DNA of 30,578 nucleotides from CAZECE01 sp964510525 (GCA_964510525.1 CAZECE010000095.1:1-30578); one strand, 5' to 3'. Numbered from the stretch's first letter, positions 15,328 through 23,541 are shown. Translations and numbers: made by a program. Notes: generated from the sequence alone by a model not told the origin.

Positions 15328-15936
15328 TCACCAATAATTTTCAGGAAATGGACCTGGTAGTAAGTAGATGTCCCGACCAATCCATCTGTCTTCAACGTAA
15401 GCATTAGGTACATTAGGAGCATCACGACGCTCCCCTCTTTCATTTGCTTGCGTCTTGGAACAAAGACGGTAGGAAGCTGCACATGATACGAATATAAGTA
15501 CAAACAAAAATGCCGGTAATACGTAACTCTGATCAACTAATTTCTCACCCTGTACGGCCGCAAGATCTGGAAAAGGACGCTCCGAGGGTAAAGATATAGG
15601 GGTTAGATCGATGCAAGACATCTCAGGCAGTAACTCTTTATTGAAATTTAAGTTTTGCAAATTTAATGAATCTAGCCCATACCCCAGTAACGGGGTTGCC
15701 GAAATCACAGCCTCCCTTAATGCCGACATCAAGACAAGCTTTCTATTTTGATGCACTTTTAGATGTAGATGCTCTGATGCTGGAAATATCCCGGATTGAT
15801 TTTGTTGCGTAACCTCGTTGATAGAAGCAAGCGAACCGTTAGCAGACTGCTCTTTTTTTTCCTTTTCAGCCTTCATGGCAGCCTGATGGACTCTGTAGAA
15901 GTGTTGACCTGAAATCATGCTATTTTTAACCGTCAT
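15328..15936 (-). CDS. Hypothetical single-pass membrane protein
   Basis: I do not recognise this 202-residue protein. Residues 1-45 are polar and Lys/Gln-rich (KAEKEKKEQ), perhaps helical. The middle has LREAVISATPLLGYG and a Leu/Asn-rich segment (LDSLNLQNLNFNKELL). One convincing membrane helix spans about 137-158 (SYVLPAFLFVLIFVSCAASY). The tail is charged, then ends in an aromatic/proline motif (LLPGPFPENYW). It lies 56 bases downstream of mltG on the same strand, where tmk and holB sit in many relatives, and it converges with ycgN with only 18 bases between the stops. ATGs at 15936 and 15918 are both possible. Nothing indicates a function; the uninterrupted frame, plausible composition and position support it being a real gene. 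Confidence 0.6.
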   Translation of the reverse strand: MTVKNSMISGQHFYRVHQAAMKAEKEKKEQSANGSLASINEVTQQNQSGIFPASEHLHLKVHQNRKLVLMSALREAVISATPLLGYGLDSLNLQNLNFNKELLPEMSCIDLTPISLPSERPFPDLAAVQGEKLVDQSYVLPAFLFVLIFVSCAASYRLCSKTQANERGERRDAPNVPNAYVEDRWIGRDIYLLPGPFPENYW

Positions 15937-15992
15937 TATTATAATTCTTGGTTAACAACTGTACCGAAAAAGCGCCTAAACGACCAGTACAA

Positions 15993-17021
15993 TTACCGTT
16001 TATTCAGCTGGTACTCACGAACCGCTTTGTTGTGCGCCTGTAAGGTCTCAGAAAACTGATGGGTGCCATCCCCTTTAGAAACAAAATACAGCGCCGTATC
16101 CCCATCCGGGTGTAAAGCGGCTTTGAGCGCCGCATGAGACATCATGGATATTGGGGTTGGGGGCAAGCCCTTAATCACGTAGGTGTTATAGGGAGTGGGT
16201 TCTCGCAGATGTTTACGCGTAATATTGCCATCAAAGGCATCACCAATGCCATAAATCACCGTCGGATCCGTTTGTAAGCGCATTTTTTTATTCAAACGGT
16301 TTACAAACACACTCGCAATGCGTGGCCGCTCATGCGCCACACCGGTTTCTTTTTCTATAATCGACCCCATAATCAAGGCTTCGTAGGGTACCTTGTAAGG
16401 CAAACCCACCTGCCGACCCTGCCATTCTGTTTCTAATGTTTCCAGCATCACCAAAAAAGCGCGCTCTAAAATATCCGTGTCCTTAGCTTTGGCATTAAAC
16501 TGATAAGTATCTGGGTAAAACCAGCCTTCGGGATTGTCGTTTGGTAACCCATGGGGCTTTGTCATTTGATGAAACCAACCTTTTACCGCGGTTTTATCCC
16601 CAGATGGCAGTGTCTTAGTAATTTGTGGGTGTTCATTTAACTGCTGCAGCCACTGCTGGAAGGTTAAGCCTTCAATTAGAGTGACTTGGTAAGTAGCCAC
16701 TTTACCTTGAATCAATTGATTTAAAATGCCTTCCGCCGTAAGTTCGCCTTGTAATTGGTACACCCCCGCTTTTAACTGTCGATCCATGCCCTTAAAACGA
16801 CCGTACAGATTCATAACCTCTGGCCTGACCAGCAACCCCTGCTCATTGAGTTTTTGGATGACTTGCTTGAAACGCATGCCTGAAGGAATCTCAAATTCAA
16901 GAGCCTCTTCGAGATAGCTGCTGTGCGTTCTTGCCTGATTAAGCATGACAAAAACCGCTATCACTGCAATACAGGCACTCGCCAACAGCCAAGTCATCAT
17001 TAACAATAATCGTACGCGCAC
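15993..17021 (-). CDS. mltG: Endolytic transglycosylase MltG
   Basis: MltG is an inner-membrane enzyme that cuts nascent glycan strands inside the chain and is thought to terminate peptidoglycan polymerisation. The 342-residue protein has an N-terminal membrane anchor (about 5-27), a LysM-like region (EFEIPSGMRFKQVIQKL) and the YceG catalytic domain. That domain carries EGLTFQQWLQ, GWFYPDTYQF, MGSIIEKETG with catalytic Glu223, RLQTDPTVIYG and YNTYVIKGLPPTPISMMSHA, so it is complete. The start is a GTG at 17021; an ATG seven codons further in is an alternative but would trim the anchor. It lies 18 bases after pabC, the usual gammaproteobacterial neighbour, and is probably in the same operon. 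Confidence 0.95.
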   Translation of the reverse strand: MRVRLLLMMTWLLASACIAVIAVFVMLNQARTHSSYLEEALEFEIPSGMRFKQVIQKLNEQGLLVRPEVMNLYGRFKGMDRQLKAGVYQLQGELTAEGILNQLIQGKVATYQVTLIEGLTFQQWLQQLNEHPQITKTLPSGDKTAVKGWFHQMTKPHGLPNDNPEGWFYPDTYQFNAKAKDTDILERAFLVMLETLETEWQGRQVGLPYKVPYEALIMGSIIEKETGVAHERPRIASVFVNRLNKKMRLQTDPTVIYGIGDAFDGNITRKHLREPTPYNTYVIKGLPPTPISMMSHAALKAALHPDGDTALYFVSKGDGTHQFSETLQAHNKAVREYQLNKR

Positions 17022-17039
17022 AGCCCCACCGTTCCTTGG

Positions 17040-17891
17040 TTAACCACTTACGACAGCCATCCATGGACGCGCATGACTTTGCAATAACCGCGTCAACTCT
17101 CCAATGTGAAAAGCGCTGTCACCCACTTGAACCACCGGCCAAATCCCACGAACCGAGTTAGATAAAAACACCTCATCCGCTTCCAATAAATCAGCCGCAA
17201 AAGTTTTTACCAGTTTCGTTGGAATATCAAGATTTGCGGCCAAATCGAGAATTTTTTTTCGAAAAACGCCAGCAATACCGCACTCACTTATGTCTGGCGT
17301 ATAGAGACACCCAGACTGAACCCAAAACAAGTTCGCGCACGTCGTACACACCAGATGACCCGCCATGTCCAACATCACCCCATCATCCGCGCCTAAAGCC
17401 ACTACTTCTCGACTGGCCAACACCTGTTCTAAGCGATTTAAATGCTTGAAACCCGCTAATAAGGGCTGCGAACCCAACCGGGTTGTACAAAGAAGCAATC
17501 GAGCGCCGCACTCCCTTAATAAGAGGTTGCGCTCACTGAATCGGTCTTGGAAAACTAACAGCTGACATTCTGGCTGCTTTGAATTTAAGGCTGTATTTGC
17601 CTTATCCTGCCAATAGCCACCATACCCACGAGTAGCGCCGCCGGCTGTCAAAATCACTTTAACGACTGAAGCCGTGTTTGAAGGCATTAAATGATTGTTA
17701 ATGCTCAAGAGGATCTCGTCATAATCAAATGGAATATCAAGAATCTCTGCGCCACGAGCCATTCGTTCAAGGTGTTCAGAAAGCAACAATATTTCATCAC
17801 CCACACATGGCATGGTCTCAAAGACACCGTGACCGTAATGCAGCGCGTGATCTAGGGAAAAAGGGGTGGATGGATTGTAATAAGCCCGCAC
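17040..17891 (-). CDS. pabC: Aminodeoxychorismate lyase PabC
   Basis: PabC removes pyruvate from 4-amino-4-deoxychorismate to give p-aminobenzoate for folate synthesis. It is a PLP fold-type IV enzyme related to branched-chain aminotransferases. The 283-residue protein starts with YYNPSTPFSLDHALHYGHGVFETM, whose DHALHYGHGVFETM part is diagnostic. It carries ILTAGGATRGYG, the PLP-binding Lys149 in GFKHLNRLEQV, and VFLSNSVRGIWPV near the C-terminus. The start is a GTG directly after the fabF stop, so translation is probably coupled. The position between fabF and mltG is the conserved gammaproteobacterial order. Confidence 0.94.
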   Translation of the reverse strand: MRAYYNPSTPFSLDHALHYGHGVFETMPCVGDEILLLSEHLERMARGAEILDIPFDYDEILLSINNHLMPSNTASVVKVILTAGGATRGYGGYWQDKANTALNSKQPECQLLVFQDRFSERNLLLRECGARLLLCTTRLGSQPLLAGFKHLNRLEQVLASREVVALGADDGVMLDMAGHLVCTTCANLFWVQSGCLYTPDISECGIAGVFRKKILDLAANLDIPTKLVKTFAADLLEADEVFLSNSVRGIWPVVQVGDSAFHIGELTRLLQSHARPWMAVVSG

Positions 17892-19154
17892 TTATTTGAC
17901 TGCAGAAAAAATTAAAGAGCCATTCGTGCCACCAAACCCAAAAGAATTGGACATCACATAGGAACTGTCAAAGGGGGCGGCTGTATGAGGAACAAAATTT
18001 AAATCACAACCGTCATCAGGTTGATCTAAATTGATGGTCGGTGGCGCCATTTGTTCCGTTAAAGCCAGTACCGAAACGGCTGCCTCGACGGCTCCTGCAG
18101 CCCCTAACATGTGGCCCAACATGGATTTAGTTGAACTGATCGCAATAGTCTCAGCGCTGGCACCAAAGGTTTTTTTAATGGCATTCACTTCGGCAATATC
18201 ACCAGCCTGAGTGGACGTGCCGTGAGCGTTAATGTACCCCACTTGTTCTGGCTTTAAGCCCGCTTGATCCAAGGCAAGCTGCATGGAGCGAGCCGCTCCA
18301 TCCCCACCATCTGGAGGAGACGTAATATGATGCGCATCACCACTCATCCCAAAACCGATCAGCTCAGCGTATATACGAGCACCACGCGCCATGGCGTGAT
18401 CATAGGATTCTAATAGTAATATACCCGCTCCATCACTTAAGACAAACCCATCTCGATCTTTGTCCCAAGGGCGGCTTGCGGCTTGCGGGTCTTCATTACG
18501 ACTGGATAACGATCTAGCGGCAGCAAAGCCCGCCATACCCAACAAACTGGACCCCTTCTCAGCACCACCGGCCAACATACAATCCACGGCACCTGACGCA
18601 ATCAAGTTAGCTGCTGTGCCAATATTATGCGTACCCGCCGCACAAGCTGTCGTAATACACAAATTAGGGCCACGTAACCCAAAACGAATCGACACATTGC
18701 CCGCCGCCATATTCGTAATGGCACCAGGCACAAAAAAAGGCGACAAACGTTTTGCCCCTTTCTGATTCATGACATTGTGTTGGTCTTCAATGGTGCTAAT
18801 GCCCCCTATGCCAGACCCAACACAGACGCCAAAACGATCAAGGTCCACCTGCTGATCTAATTGACTCAAATCATAGCCACTGTCTTCCATGGCTTGTTGA
18901 GCCGCAACAACGGCGTACTGAATAAATAAATCAATACGCCTGGCTTCTTTAGACGACAGACAAGAGCTGGGATCAAACTCTTTAATTTGGCCAGCAAACT
19001 GAACTGGCAACACACTGGGGTCGGTATCGGATATCATCCGGATACCACTGCGACCTGCAAGGAGTGACTCCCATGTCTTGGAACGATCTCCTAAACAACT
19101 CAACACCCCTAAACCAGTCACTACGACGCGCTGCTGCGTGTGCCGCTTACTCAA
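17892..19154 (-). CDS. fabF: Beta-ketoacyl-ACP synthase II (FabF)
   Basis: FabF condenses malonyl-ACP with acyl-ACP in fatty-acid elongation. The 420-residue protein has the thiolase-like fold with the Cys-His-His triad: Cys171 in TTACAAGTH, His311 in NAHGTSTQAGD and His348 in SMLGHMLGAAG. The N-terminus QRVVVTGLGVLSCLG and C-terminus SNSFGFGGTNGSLIF are typical. The start is a TTG at 19154: an in-frame TAG lies immediately before it, and MSKR-type starts are known for FabF. The only nearby ribosome-binding match (AGGG) is about 10 bases upstream. It follows acpP by ~80 bases and precedes pabC directly. C-terminal length is normal. Confidence 0.96.
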   Translation of the reverse strand: MSKRHTQQRVVVTGLGVLSCLGDRSKTWESLLAGRSGIRMISDTDPSVLPVQFAGQIKEFDPSSCLSSKEARRIDLFIQYAVVAAQQAMEDSGYDLSQLDQQVDLDRFGVCVGSGIGGISTIEDQHNVMNQKGAKRLSPFFVPGAITNMAAGNVSIRFGLRGPNLCITTACAAGTHNIGTAANLIASGAVDCMLAGGAEKGSSLLGMAGFAAARSLSSRNEDPQAASRPWDKDRDGFVLSDGAGILLLESYDHAMARGARIYAELIGFGMSGDAHHITSPPDGGDGAARSMQLALDQAGLKPEQVGYINAHGTSTQAGDIAEVNAIKKTFGASAETIAISSTKSMLGHMLGAAGAVEAAVSVLALTEQMAPPTINLDQPDDGCDLNFVPHTAAPFDSSYVMSNSFGFGGTNGSLIFSAVK

Positions 19155-19233
19155 CTATCTGTACCCTATACCTTAAATCCTAGTTTTACCTTAATCCTGA
19201 CTGTTACTAAATAAGAATAAGGCAGAAAGCGTT

Positions 19234-19467
19234 TTATTGATTTGCTTTCACGTAATCAATGGCTTCTTGAACTTTAGTAATTTTCTCAGCTTCTTCGTCC
19301 GGAATTTCGGTTTCAAACTCCTCTTCCAACGCCATCACCAATTCTACCGTGTCGAGTGAGTCCGCTCCTAAGTCATCAACAAAAGAAGACTCGTTGGTGA
19401 CTTCTTCAGCTTTCACGCCCAACTGTTCAGCAACAATTTTTTTAACTCGATCTTCTACACTGCTCAT
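19234..19467 (-). CDS. acpP: Acyl carrier protein AcpP
   Basis: This 77-residue acidic protein carries growing acyl chains on a 4'-phosphopantetheine arm. The attachment site is Ser37 in DDLGADSLDTVELVMALEEE. The rest (VEDRVKKIVAEQLGVK, EIPDEEAEKITKVQEAIDYV) is near-identical to the E. coli type. I chose the ATG at 19467, preceded by AGGAG nine bases upstream; a longer frame to 19488 would add seven residues not found in the family. A hairpin with T-rich flank lies in the 146-base gap after fabG. Because ACP is needed in large excess over the enzymes, a separate acpP promoter in this gap is likely, though I cannot place it. Confidence 0.97.
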   Translation of the reverse strand: MSSVEDRVKKIVAEQLGVKAEEVTNESSFVDDLGADSLDTVELVMALEEEFETEIPDEEAEKITKVQEAIDYVKANQ

Positions 19468-19520
19468 ACTTCTTAACTCCTCATGCAACTTAAATTTGGA
19501 CCAGACCGACCTAACAAAAG

Positions 19521-19557
19521 ATCAATAAACAAACACCCTGACTGGTCAAACAGGGCG
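19521..19557 (-). terminator. Possible attenuating hairpin between fabG and acpP
   Basis: On the minus strand CGCCCTG (19557-19551) can pair with CAGGGTG (19540-19534) around a 10-base loop; one pair is G-U. A T-rich run TTTGTTTATTGAT follows. The weak stem and interrupted T-tract suggest a partial terminator or RNA-processing site rather than a full stop. Confidence 0.4.
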
Positions 19558-19613
19558 TAGTGTAGATAATTGCGCCCACTGCTGGCAAGCACAATTACCG
19601 CCTTGCATATTTA

Positions 19614-20378
19614 CTAATTCATATGCATACCGCCATTGACATGCAACACCTGACCATTAACGTAGTTGGCCGCCGGCGATGCAATAAACCCAACCATTTG
19701 AGCAATGTCTTTAGGCTCGCCAATAAAGCCAGCCGGAATACTGCTCATAATCATATCTTTTTGATCATCCGACAGCTCTGCCGTCATATCCGTATTAATG
19801 TATCCGGGCGCTACCACATTGGCTGTAATACCCCGCTTAGCCATTTCTCTGGCAATAGACCGGGTAAACCCCTCCACACCTGCTTTTGCTGCGGCATAAT
19901 TCACCTGCCCTGGATTACCCGTGCTGGCAACGACGGAACTGATGCTGATGATTCGGCCCCAGCGCTTTTTAGACATCCCTTTTATCAACGCCTTGACCAA
20001 ATAAAAAATGGGATTTAGGTTCACATTGAGAACAGACTCCCAATCATCGGCACTCATTCTCAGCAACAAATTGTCCTGAGTGATGCCGGCATTATTCACC
20101 AAAATATCTGGCGCCCCTTGAGCATCCGATAAGCCTTTTACTTGTTCAGCAATCCCCTTGGCATCACTCACATCCAACACGACTCCAAGACCAGGCTCCA
20201 TGAATGACGATAACCGCGCCGTGATTTTCTCAGCCCCAGCAGCAGAGGTGGCCGTACCAATGACCTTAGCGCCTTGAGATGCTAACTGCTCGGCTATGGC
20301 AGCCCCAATGCCTCGACTGGCCCCTGTCACCAAAGCCACCTTACCAGTCAAATCACTTTCTAACCCCATGATACTCAT
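19614..20378 (-). CDS. fabG: 3-oxoacyl-ACP reductase FabG
   Basis: FabG reduces beta-ketoacyl-ACP with NADPH in fatty-acid elongation. The 254-residue short-chain dehydrogenase has the Rossmann signature GASRGIG (19-25), NNAGIT (95-100), the catalytic Ser148, Tyr161 and Lys165 (NYAAAKAG), and VAPGYINTDMT. The C-terminal NYVNGQVLHVNGGMHM is typical. ATGs at 20378 and 20369 compete; GGGAGG lies three bases before the first and twelve before the second, so the exact start is open to a three-residue shift. It stands between fabD and acpP, the conserved order, and all are read in the same direction. Confidence 0.96.
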   Translation of the reverse strand: MSIMGLESDLTGKVALVTGASRGIGAAIAEQLASQGAKVIGTATSAAGAEKITARLSSFMEPGLGVVLDVSDAKGIAEQVKGLSDAQGAPDILVNNAGITQDNLLLRMSADDWESVLNVNLNPIFYLVKALIKGMSKKRWGRIISISSVVASTGNPGQVNYAAAKAGVEGFTRSIAREMAKRGITANVVAPGYINTDMTAELSDDQKDMIMSSIPAGFIGEPKDIAQMVGFIASPAANYVNGQVLHVNGGMHMN

Positions 20379-20433
20379 GAGCCTCCCTATTTACTCACTA
20401 AGTCCAAAACTATCTAAGTCCCAACTCGATAGA

Positions 20434-21393
20434 TTACGCTTCGGCTCGATCCAATTGTTCAATGGTTTGCAAAAAAGTCTCGCGAGTATCTAACGCAATG
20501 CGATTTTTTGACGGTACAATCCGCTTATTCAAGCCAGTCAGCACCTTACCTGGACCGCATTCTATTAAATTCTCAGCACCAAACTCCGTCATTTTTTGCA
20601 CACACTCAACCCACCTTACAGGTGAAAACAGCTGTCGATAAAGCGCAGATCTCACTTGCTCGGCATCACCCGCCACTTCAGCATGCACATTATGAATAAC
20701 AGGAATATCACCCCTATTAAATGAGACCGTCATCAAAGCCTCTTGAAATTCTTCCGCCGCTTCAGACAACAGGGCACAATGAGACGGCACACTCATTGGC
20801 AGCAATACAGCCTTTTTGGCACCCGCTTCTTTGGCCAGCACCAGCGCCATTTCAACCGCTTTCAGGTGACCACCCACCACGGTTTGACCTGGCGCATTTA
20901 AATTAGCCACATTCACTAGGGCTTGGGTCTTATCAGCACTGTCACGACACACCTGCTCAACGGCCTCTAAATCTAAGCCAACCAGCGCGCCCATGCCTCC
21001 CTGCCCATTTGGGACAGCACCTTGCATCAACTCGGCACGTGTTTTGACTAGGGTCAGAGCAGCCTTGAATTCAAGGTATCCGGCCGCAACCAAGGCCGAA
21101 AACTCCCCCAGACTATGACCTGACATGACCGCAGGCAATACTTCCGTATGACTTTGCCAAACTCGCCACACAGCAATGTCAGCCGTTAACATCAAGGTTT
21201 GAGTAATGACCGTATTAGCCAGATCTGAAGGTTCACCTTCGGAAACCAATTTCCACAAATCTATGTTGAGTTGATCAGCTGACTGCTCAAAGGTCTCTCG
21301 AAAGACAGTTTCAGCTTGGTAATAGTCTTCCAGCATACCCGGCTTTTGTGACCCTTGACCTGGGAACACCATTCCCAACAACTTTGGATTCAT
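20434..21393 (-). CDS. fabD: Malonyl-CoA:ACP transacylase FabD
   Basis: FabD moves malonyl groups from CoA to ACP, supplying the extender unit for fatty-acid synthesis. The 319-residue protein is of normal length. It has VFPGQGSQKPGM (9-20), the active-site Ser94 in GHSLGEFSAL, His205 in VPSHCALL and the C-terminal ECGPGKVLTGLNKRI block. The start at 21393 is an ATG with the usual MVFPGQGSQ spacing; the ribosome binding site is weak. The gap to plsX is only about 40 bases: fabH, which often lies here in enteric bacteria, is absent. Confidence 0.96.
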   Translation of the reverse strand: MNPKLLGMVFPGQGSQKPGMLEDYYQAETVFRETFEQSADQLNIDLWKLVSEGEPSDLANTVITQTLMLTADIAVWRVWQSHTEVLPAVMSGHSLGEFSALVAAGYLEFKAALTLVKTRAELMQGAVPNGQGGMGALVGLDLEAVEQVCRDSADKTQALVNVANLNAPGQTVVGGHLKAVEMALVLAKEAGAKKAVLLPMSVPSHCALLSEAAEEFQEALMTVSFNRGDIPVIHNVHAEVAGDAEQVRSALYRQLFSPVRWVECVQKMTEFGAENLIECGPGKVLTGLNKRIVPSKNRIALDTRETFLQTIEQLDRAEA

Positions 21394-21434
21394 GCCATCT
21401 GATTCCCTGTTCTGATCGATCTTTTAAAACTTGA

Positions 21435-22499
21435 TTACGCCTTTACAGCCATATCTTGAGCACTCAGCCCATCTTGAGTGTTCGGCGCGAACCGAGACAG
21501 TAACTCTTGGCATACTCGGTGTCGAGCATGCTCTGCGGCCCAACTCACCGCGTGCTCAAACGACTTTTCATCCGCGCCACCATGACTTTTAACCACAGTA
21601 CCTAACAAGCCAATTAAGCTGGCGCCATTGTATCGACCCGGATCTAAACGCTTTTTTACGCCCGATAAAGCAGGTTTACTCATAAGACCCAGCAACTTGA
21701 GCCACCAACTGCGATGCACTTCGGCTTTCACAGTTCCCGAGATCATCTTGGCCACGCCTTCCATAGACTTCAAGGCCACATTGCCAACAAAGCCGTCACA
21801 AACCACAACATCGGCGCCCCCAAAAAAGATGCCATCCGCTTCGACGTAACCGATGTAATTTAAGGATTCAAAACCAGCGGGCAAGTCCGTTTGCAACATC
21901 TGATTCGCCGTTTTAACTTGCTCGTTGCCTTTGATGTCTTCTTCACCAATGTTCAGTAAACCTACTCTTGGATTTGGGCGCTCTTCCAACAGTTCAAACA
22001 ATAAAGAGCCCATCAACGCAAACTGATGAAGTTGAGCCCCCGTACAATCCACGTTCGCCCCCAAGTCCAACATATAAAAATGACCATCCAGAGCGGGAAT
22101 AGTGGTCACGATAGCGGGACGATCAATACCTGACGCTGTCTTTAGCACAAACCGAGACGTAGCCATTAAGGCACCCGTATTACCGGCACTGACACACGCA
22201 TCTGCCTGGCCCTCTTTGACCAGGTTGATGGCAATACGCATAGAGGACTGTTTTTTTCGCCTGAGCGCATCAGCAGGCTTTTCATCCATTTCCACCACCT
22301 GCTCAGCAGGCACAATGTCATACTTAGCAGGATCAGGGCGGTCTTTGATACGCTGAATTTGCTCCTTAATGGGTTCTGGCCGACCAACTAACAACAGTCG
22401 ATCGTCAGAGTGACGGATAAAATTCAACGCAGCAGGAACAGTAACACTGGGACCAAAGTCCCCGCCCATGGCATCAATGGCCAGAGTAATGGAGCTCAA
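21435..22499 (-). CDS. plsX: Phosphate acyltransferase PlsX
   Basis: PlsX makes acyl-phosphate from acyl-ACP, the donor used by PlsY for phosphatidate synthesis; it is a peripheral membrane enzyme. The 354-residue protein shows LAIDAMGGDFGPSVTVPAAL at the start, SAGNTGALMATS near 125, MLDLGANVDC, LLNIGEEDIKGN and a GFVGNVALKSMEG block. The C-terminus is slightly extended (NTQDGLSAQDMAVKA). The start is a TTG at 22499: AAGAG lies seven bases upstream, no ATG is available in frame after the rpmF stop, and homology begins right there. It lies 25 bases after rpmF in the common rpmF-plsX arrangement. Confidence 0.96.
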   Translation of the reverse strand: MSSITLAIDAMGGDFGPSVTVPAALNFIRHSDDRLLLVGRPEPIKEQIQRIKDRPDPAKYDIVPAEQVVEMDEKPADALRRKKQSSMRIAINLVKEGQADACVSAGNTGALMATSRFVLKTASGIDRPAIVTTIPALDGHFYMLDLGANVDCTGAQLHQFALMGSLLFELLEERPNPRVGLLNIGEEDIKGNEQVKTANQMLQTDLPAGFESLNYIGYVEADGIFFGGADVVVCDGFVGNVALKSMEGVAKMISGTVKAEVHRSWWLKLLGLMSKPALSGVKKRLDPGRYNGASLIGLLGTVVKSHGGADEKSFEHAVSWAAEHARHRVCQELLSRFAPNTQDGLSAQDMAVKA

Positions 22500-22524
22500 C
22501 TCGTAACTCTTTGCGCGTACGCGT

Positions 22525-22722
22525 CTATTCTTCGTCTTCTTCGATTTCGGCCGCTTTATGAATTACTTGGCGACCACGATAAAAACCATCAGGCGTGACG
22601 TGATGACGCAGATGTGTTTCACCGGTCAGAGGATCTTGAGAAAGGGCTGGAGCCTTAAGTGCATGATGTGAACGCCGCATGTCGCGTTTTGAACGTGATT
22701 TTCGATTTTGTTGTACCGCCAT
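22525..22722 (-). CDS. rpmF: Large-subunit ribosomal protein L32
   Basis: L32 is a small protein of the 50S subunit. The 65-residue sequence starts MAVQQNRKSRSKRDMRRSHH, the family signature, and continues with the TGETHLRHHVTPDGFYRGRQV block. The zinc-binding cysteines of some L32 proteins are absent, giving the zinc-free form. The acidic tail (EIEEDEE) makes it a few residues longer than usual. AGAGG precedes the ATG. A sigma-70-like promoter lies about 55 bases upstream. The yceD gene that commonly precedes rpmF is missing here; a cyclic-nucleotide-binding-domain gene is found instead. Confidence 0.96.
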   Translation of the reverse strand: MAVQQNRKSRSKRDMRRSHHALKAPALSQDPLTGETHLRHHVTPDGFYRGRQVIHKAAEIEEDEE

Positions 22723-22775
22723 AACCGCCTCTTATTGATGCTCATACAGAGCCTAGTAATAAACTGGGGCGCAAT

Positions 22776-22803
22776 TGTATAGTGTTTGAATTCAAAATAC
22801 AAA
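22776..22803 (-). promoter_or_regulatory. Predicted sigma-70 promoter for rpmF-plsX-fab
   Basis: On the minus strand TTTGTA (22803-22798) and TATACA (22781-22776) are separated by 16 bases, 54 bases before the rpmF start, in the 110-base gap after the preceding gene. Matches are imperfect; a second -35 choice one base over gives a 15-base spacer. Confidence 0.4.
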
Positions 22804-22832
22804 GCGCCACTGATTCATTAATCAATAAAGGC

Positions 22833-23333
22833 TTACTCACCACCCAAGTAATCGACTAACTGGCCGCTGGTTTGGCGCAAGCGCTGGGATAACATCTGAG
22901 AAATTTTCAACAACAACTGTAACGCTACGTTTGGCTGGGCGCCTGACAGCTGCAAGAAACCGTCCCGAGAAAGCACAACCAACAACACATCGCGCTCTGC
23001 AATCGCTTTGGCGGAACGTGGCTGCCCATCAACCAGCGCCATTTCACCCAGACTTTGAGAGTTTGAAATCCTTGCAATTCGGCTGTGGCTGTTTTTACCA
23101 TCTCGCTTATATATATCCACCACCCCCTTGAGAATTATCCCCATATAACGATCGGTTTCACCTTCACTGAAAATAACCGTACCCGGGCTTAACTCATAGA
23201 GCTTCATATACTCGGATATTTTGACCAGCTGATCCCAAGAAAAATCACTCGCCCATCGGGTCTCATCCAACATTGCCGCCAACTTCTCAGACGAACATGG
23301 AATTCTTGAGCCTACTTCTAAATGATCTGCCAT
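22833..23333 (-). CDS. Stand-alone cyclic-nucleotide-binding domain protein (Crp-like, no HTH)
   Basis: The 166-residue protein carries one cNMP-binding domain at about 35-150: LSPGTVIFSEGETDRYMGII and LKGVVDIYKRDG, then the phosphate-binding-cassette-like SLGEMALVDGQPRSAKAIA. The conserved Glu and the Arg of the cassette (G-E-M-A-L...R-S-A) are present, so cAMP or cGMP binding is plausible. No helix-turn-helix follows; the protein ends in a helical segment (ALQLLLKISQMLSQRLRQ). It therefore is unlikely to bind DNA itself and may sense a nucleotide for a partner. AGGA precedes the ATG at good spacing. It is transcribed toward rpmF but separated from it by 110 bases with a promoter. The 260-base region upstream (23334-23594) contains no gene. 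Confidence 0.85.
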   Translation of the reverse strand: MADHLEVGSRIPCSSEKLAAMLDETRWASDFSWDQLVKISEYMKLYELSPGTVIFSEGETDRYMGIILKGVVDIYKRDGKNSHSRIARISNSQSLGEMALVDGQPRSAKAIAERDVLLVVLSRDGFLQLSGAQPNVALQLLLKISQMLSQRLRQTSGQLVDYLGGE

Positions 23334-23512
23334 TCTGCATCCTAATCAATTAACAAACACTCAAGCCACGACGGTATTTAAACGCCACTATGTTGCTTCA
23401 GAGTCAAAATTAAAATAGTCAATATTAAGAATATGACGGGTCTTGCAGATGATCAAAAAATTATCCGAACAAGATGCTTAGCAGTAACTGCATAAGGCCA
23501 CTAATTTGACGG

Positions 23513-23541
23513 CCAATAAGGTTGATAACCAATAAGGTTGA
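23513..23541. repeat. 13-base direct repeat in the ugd downstream region
   Basis: CCAATAAGGTTGA occurs at 23513-23525 and 23529-23541, period 16. The surrounding 260-base gap (23334-23594) between ugd and the cNMP-domain gene also has several GGCC words, and minus-strand GGGCC and GGCCC (about 23578-23557) could form a 5-base stem past the ugd stop. Otherwise I see nothing recognisable in the gap. Confidence 0.6.

Noticed and set aside
20508..20906. Plus-strand frames opposite fabD
   Set aside because: Antisense shadows of a strongly conserved gene with no ribosome sites.
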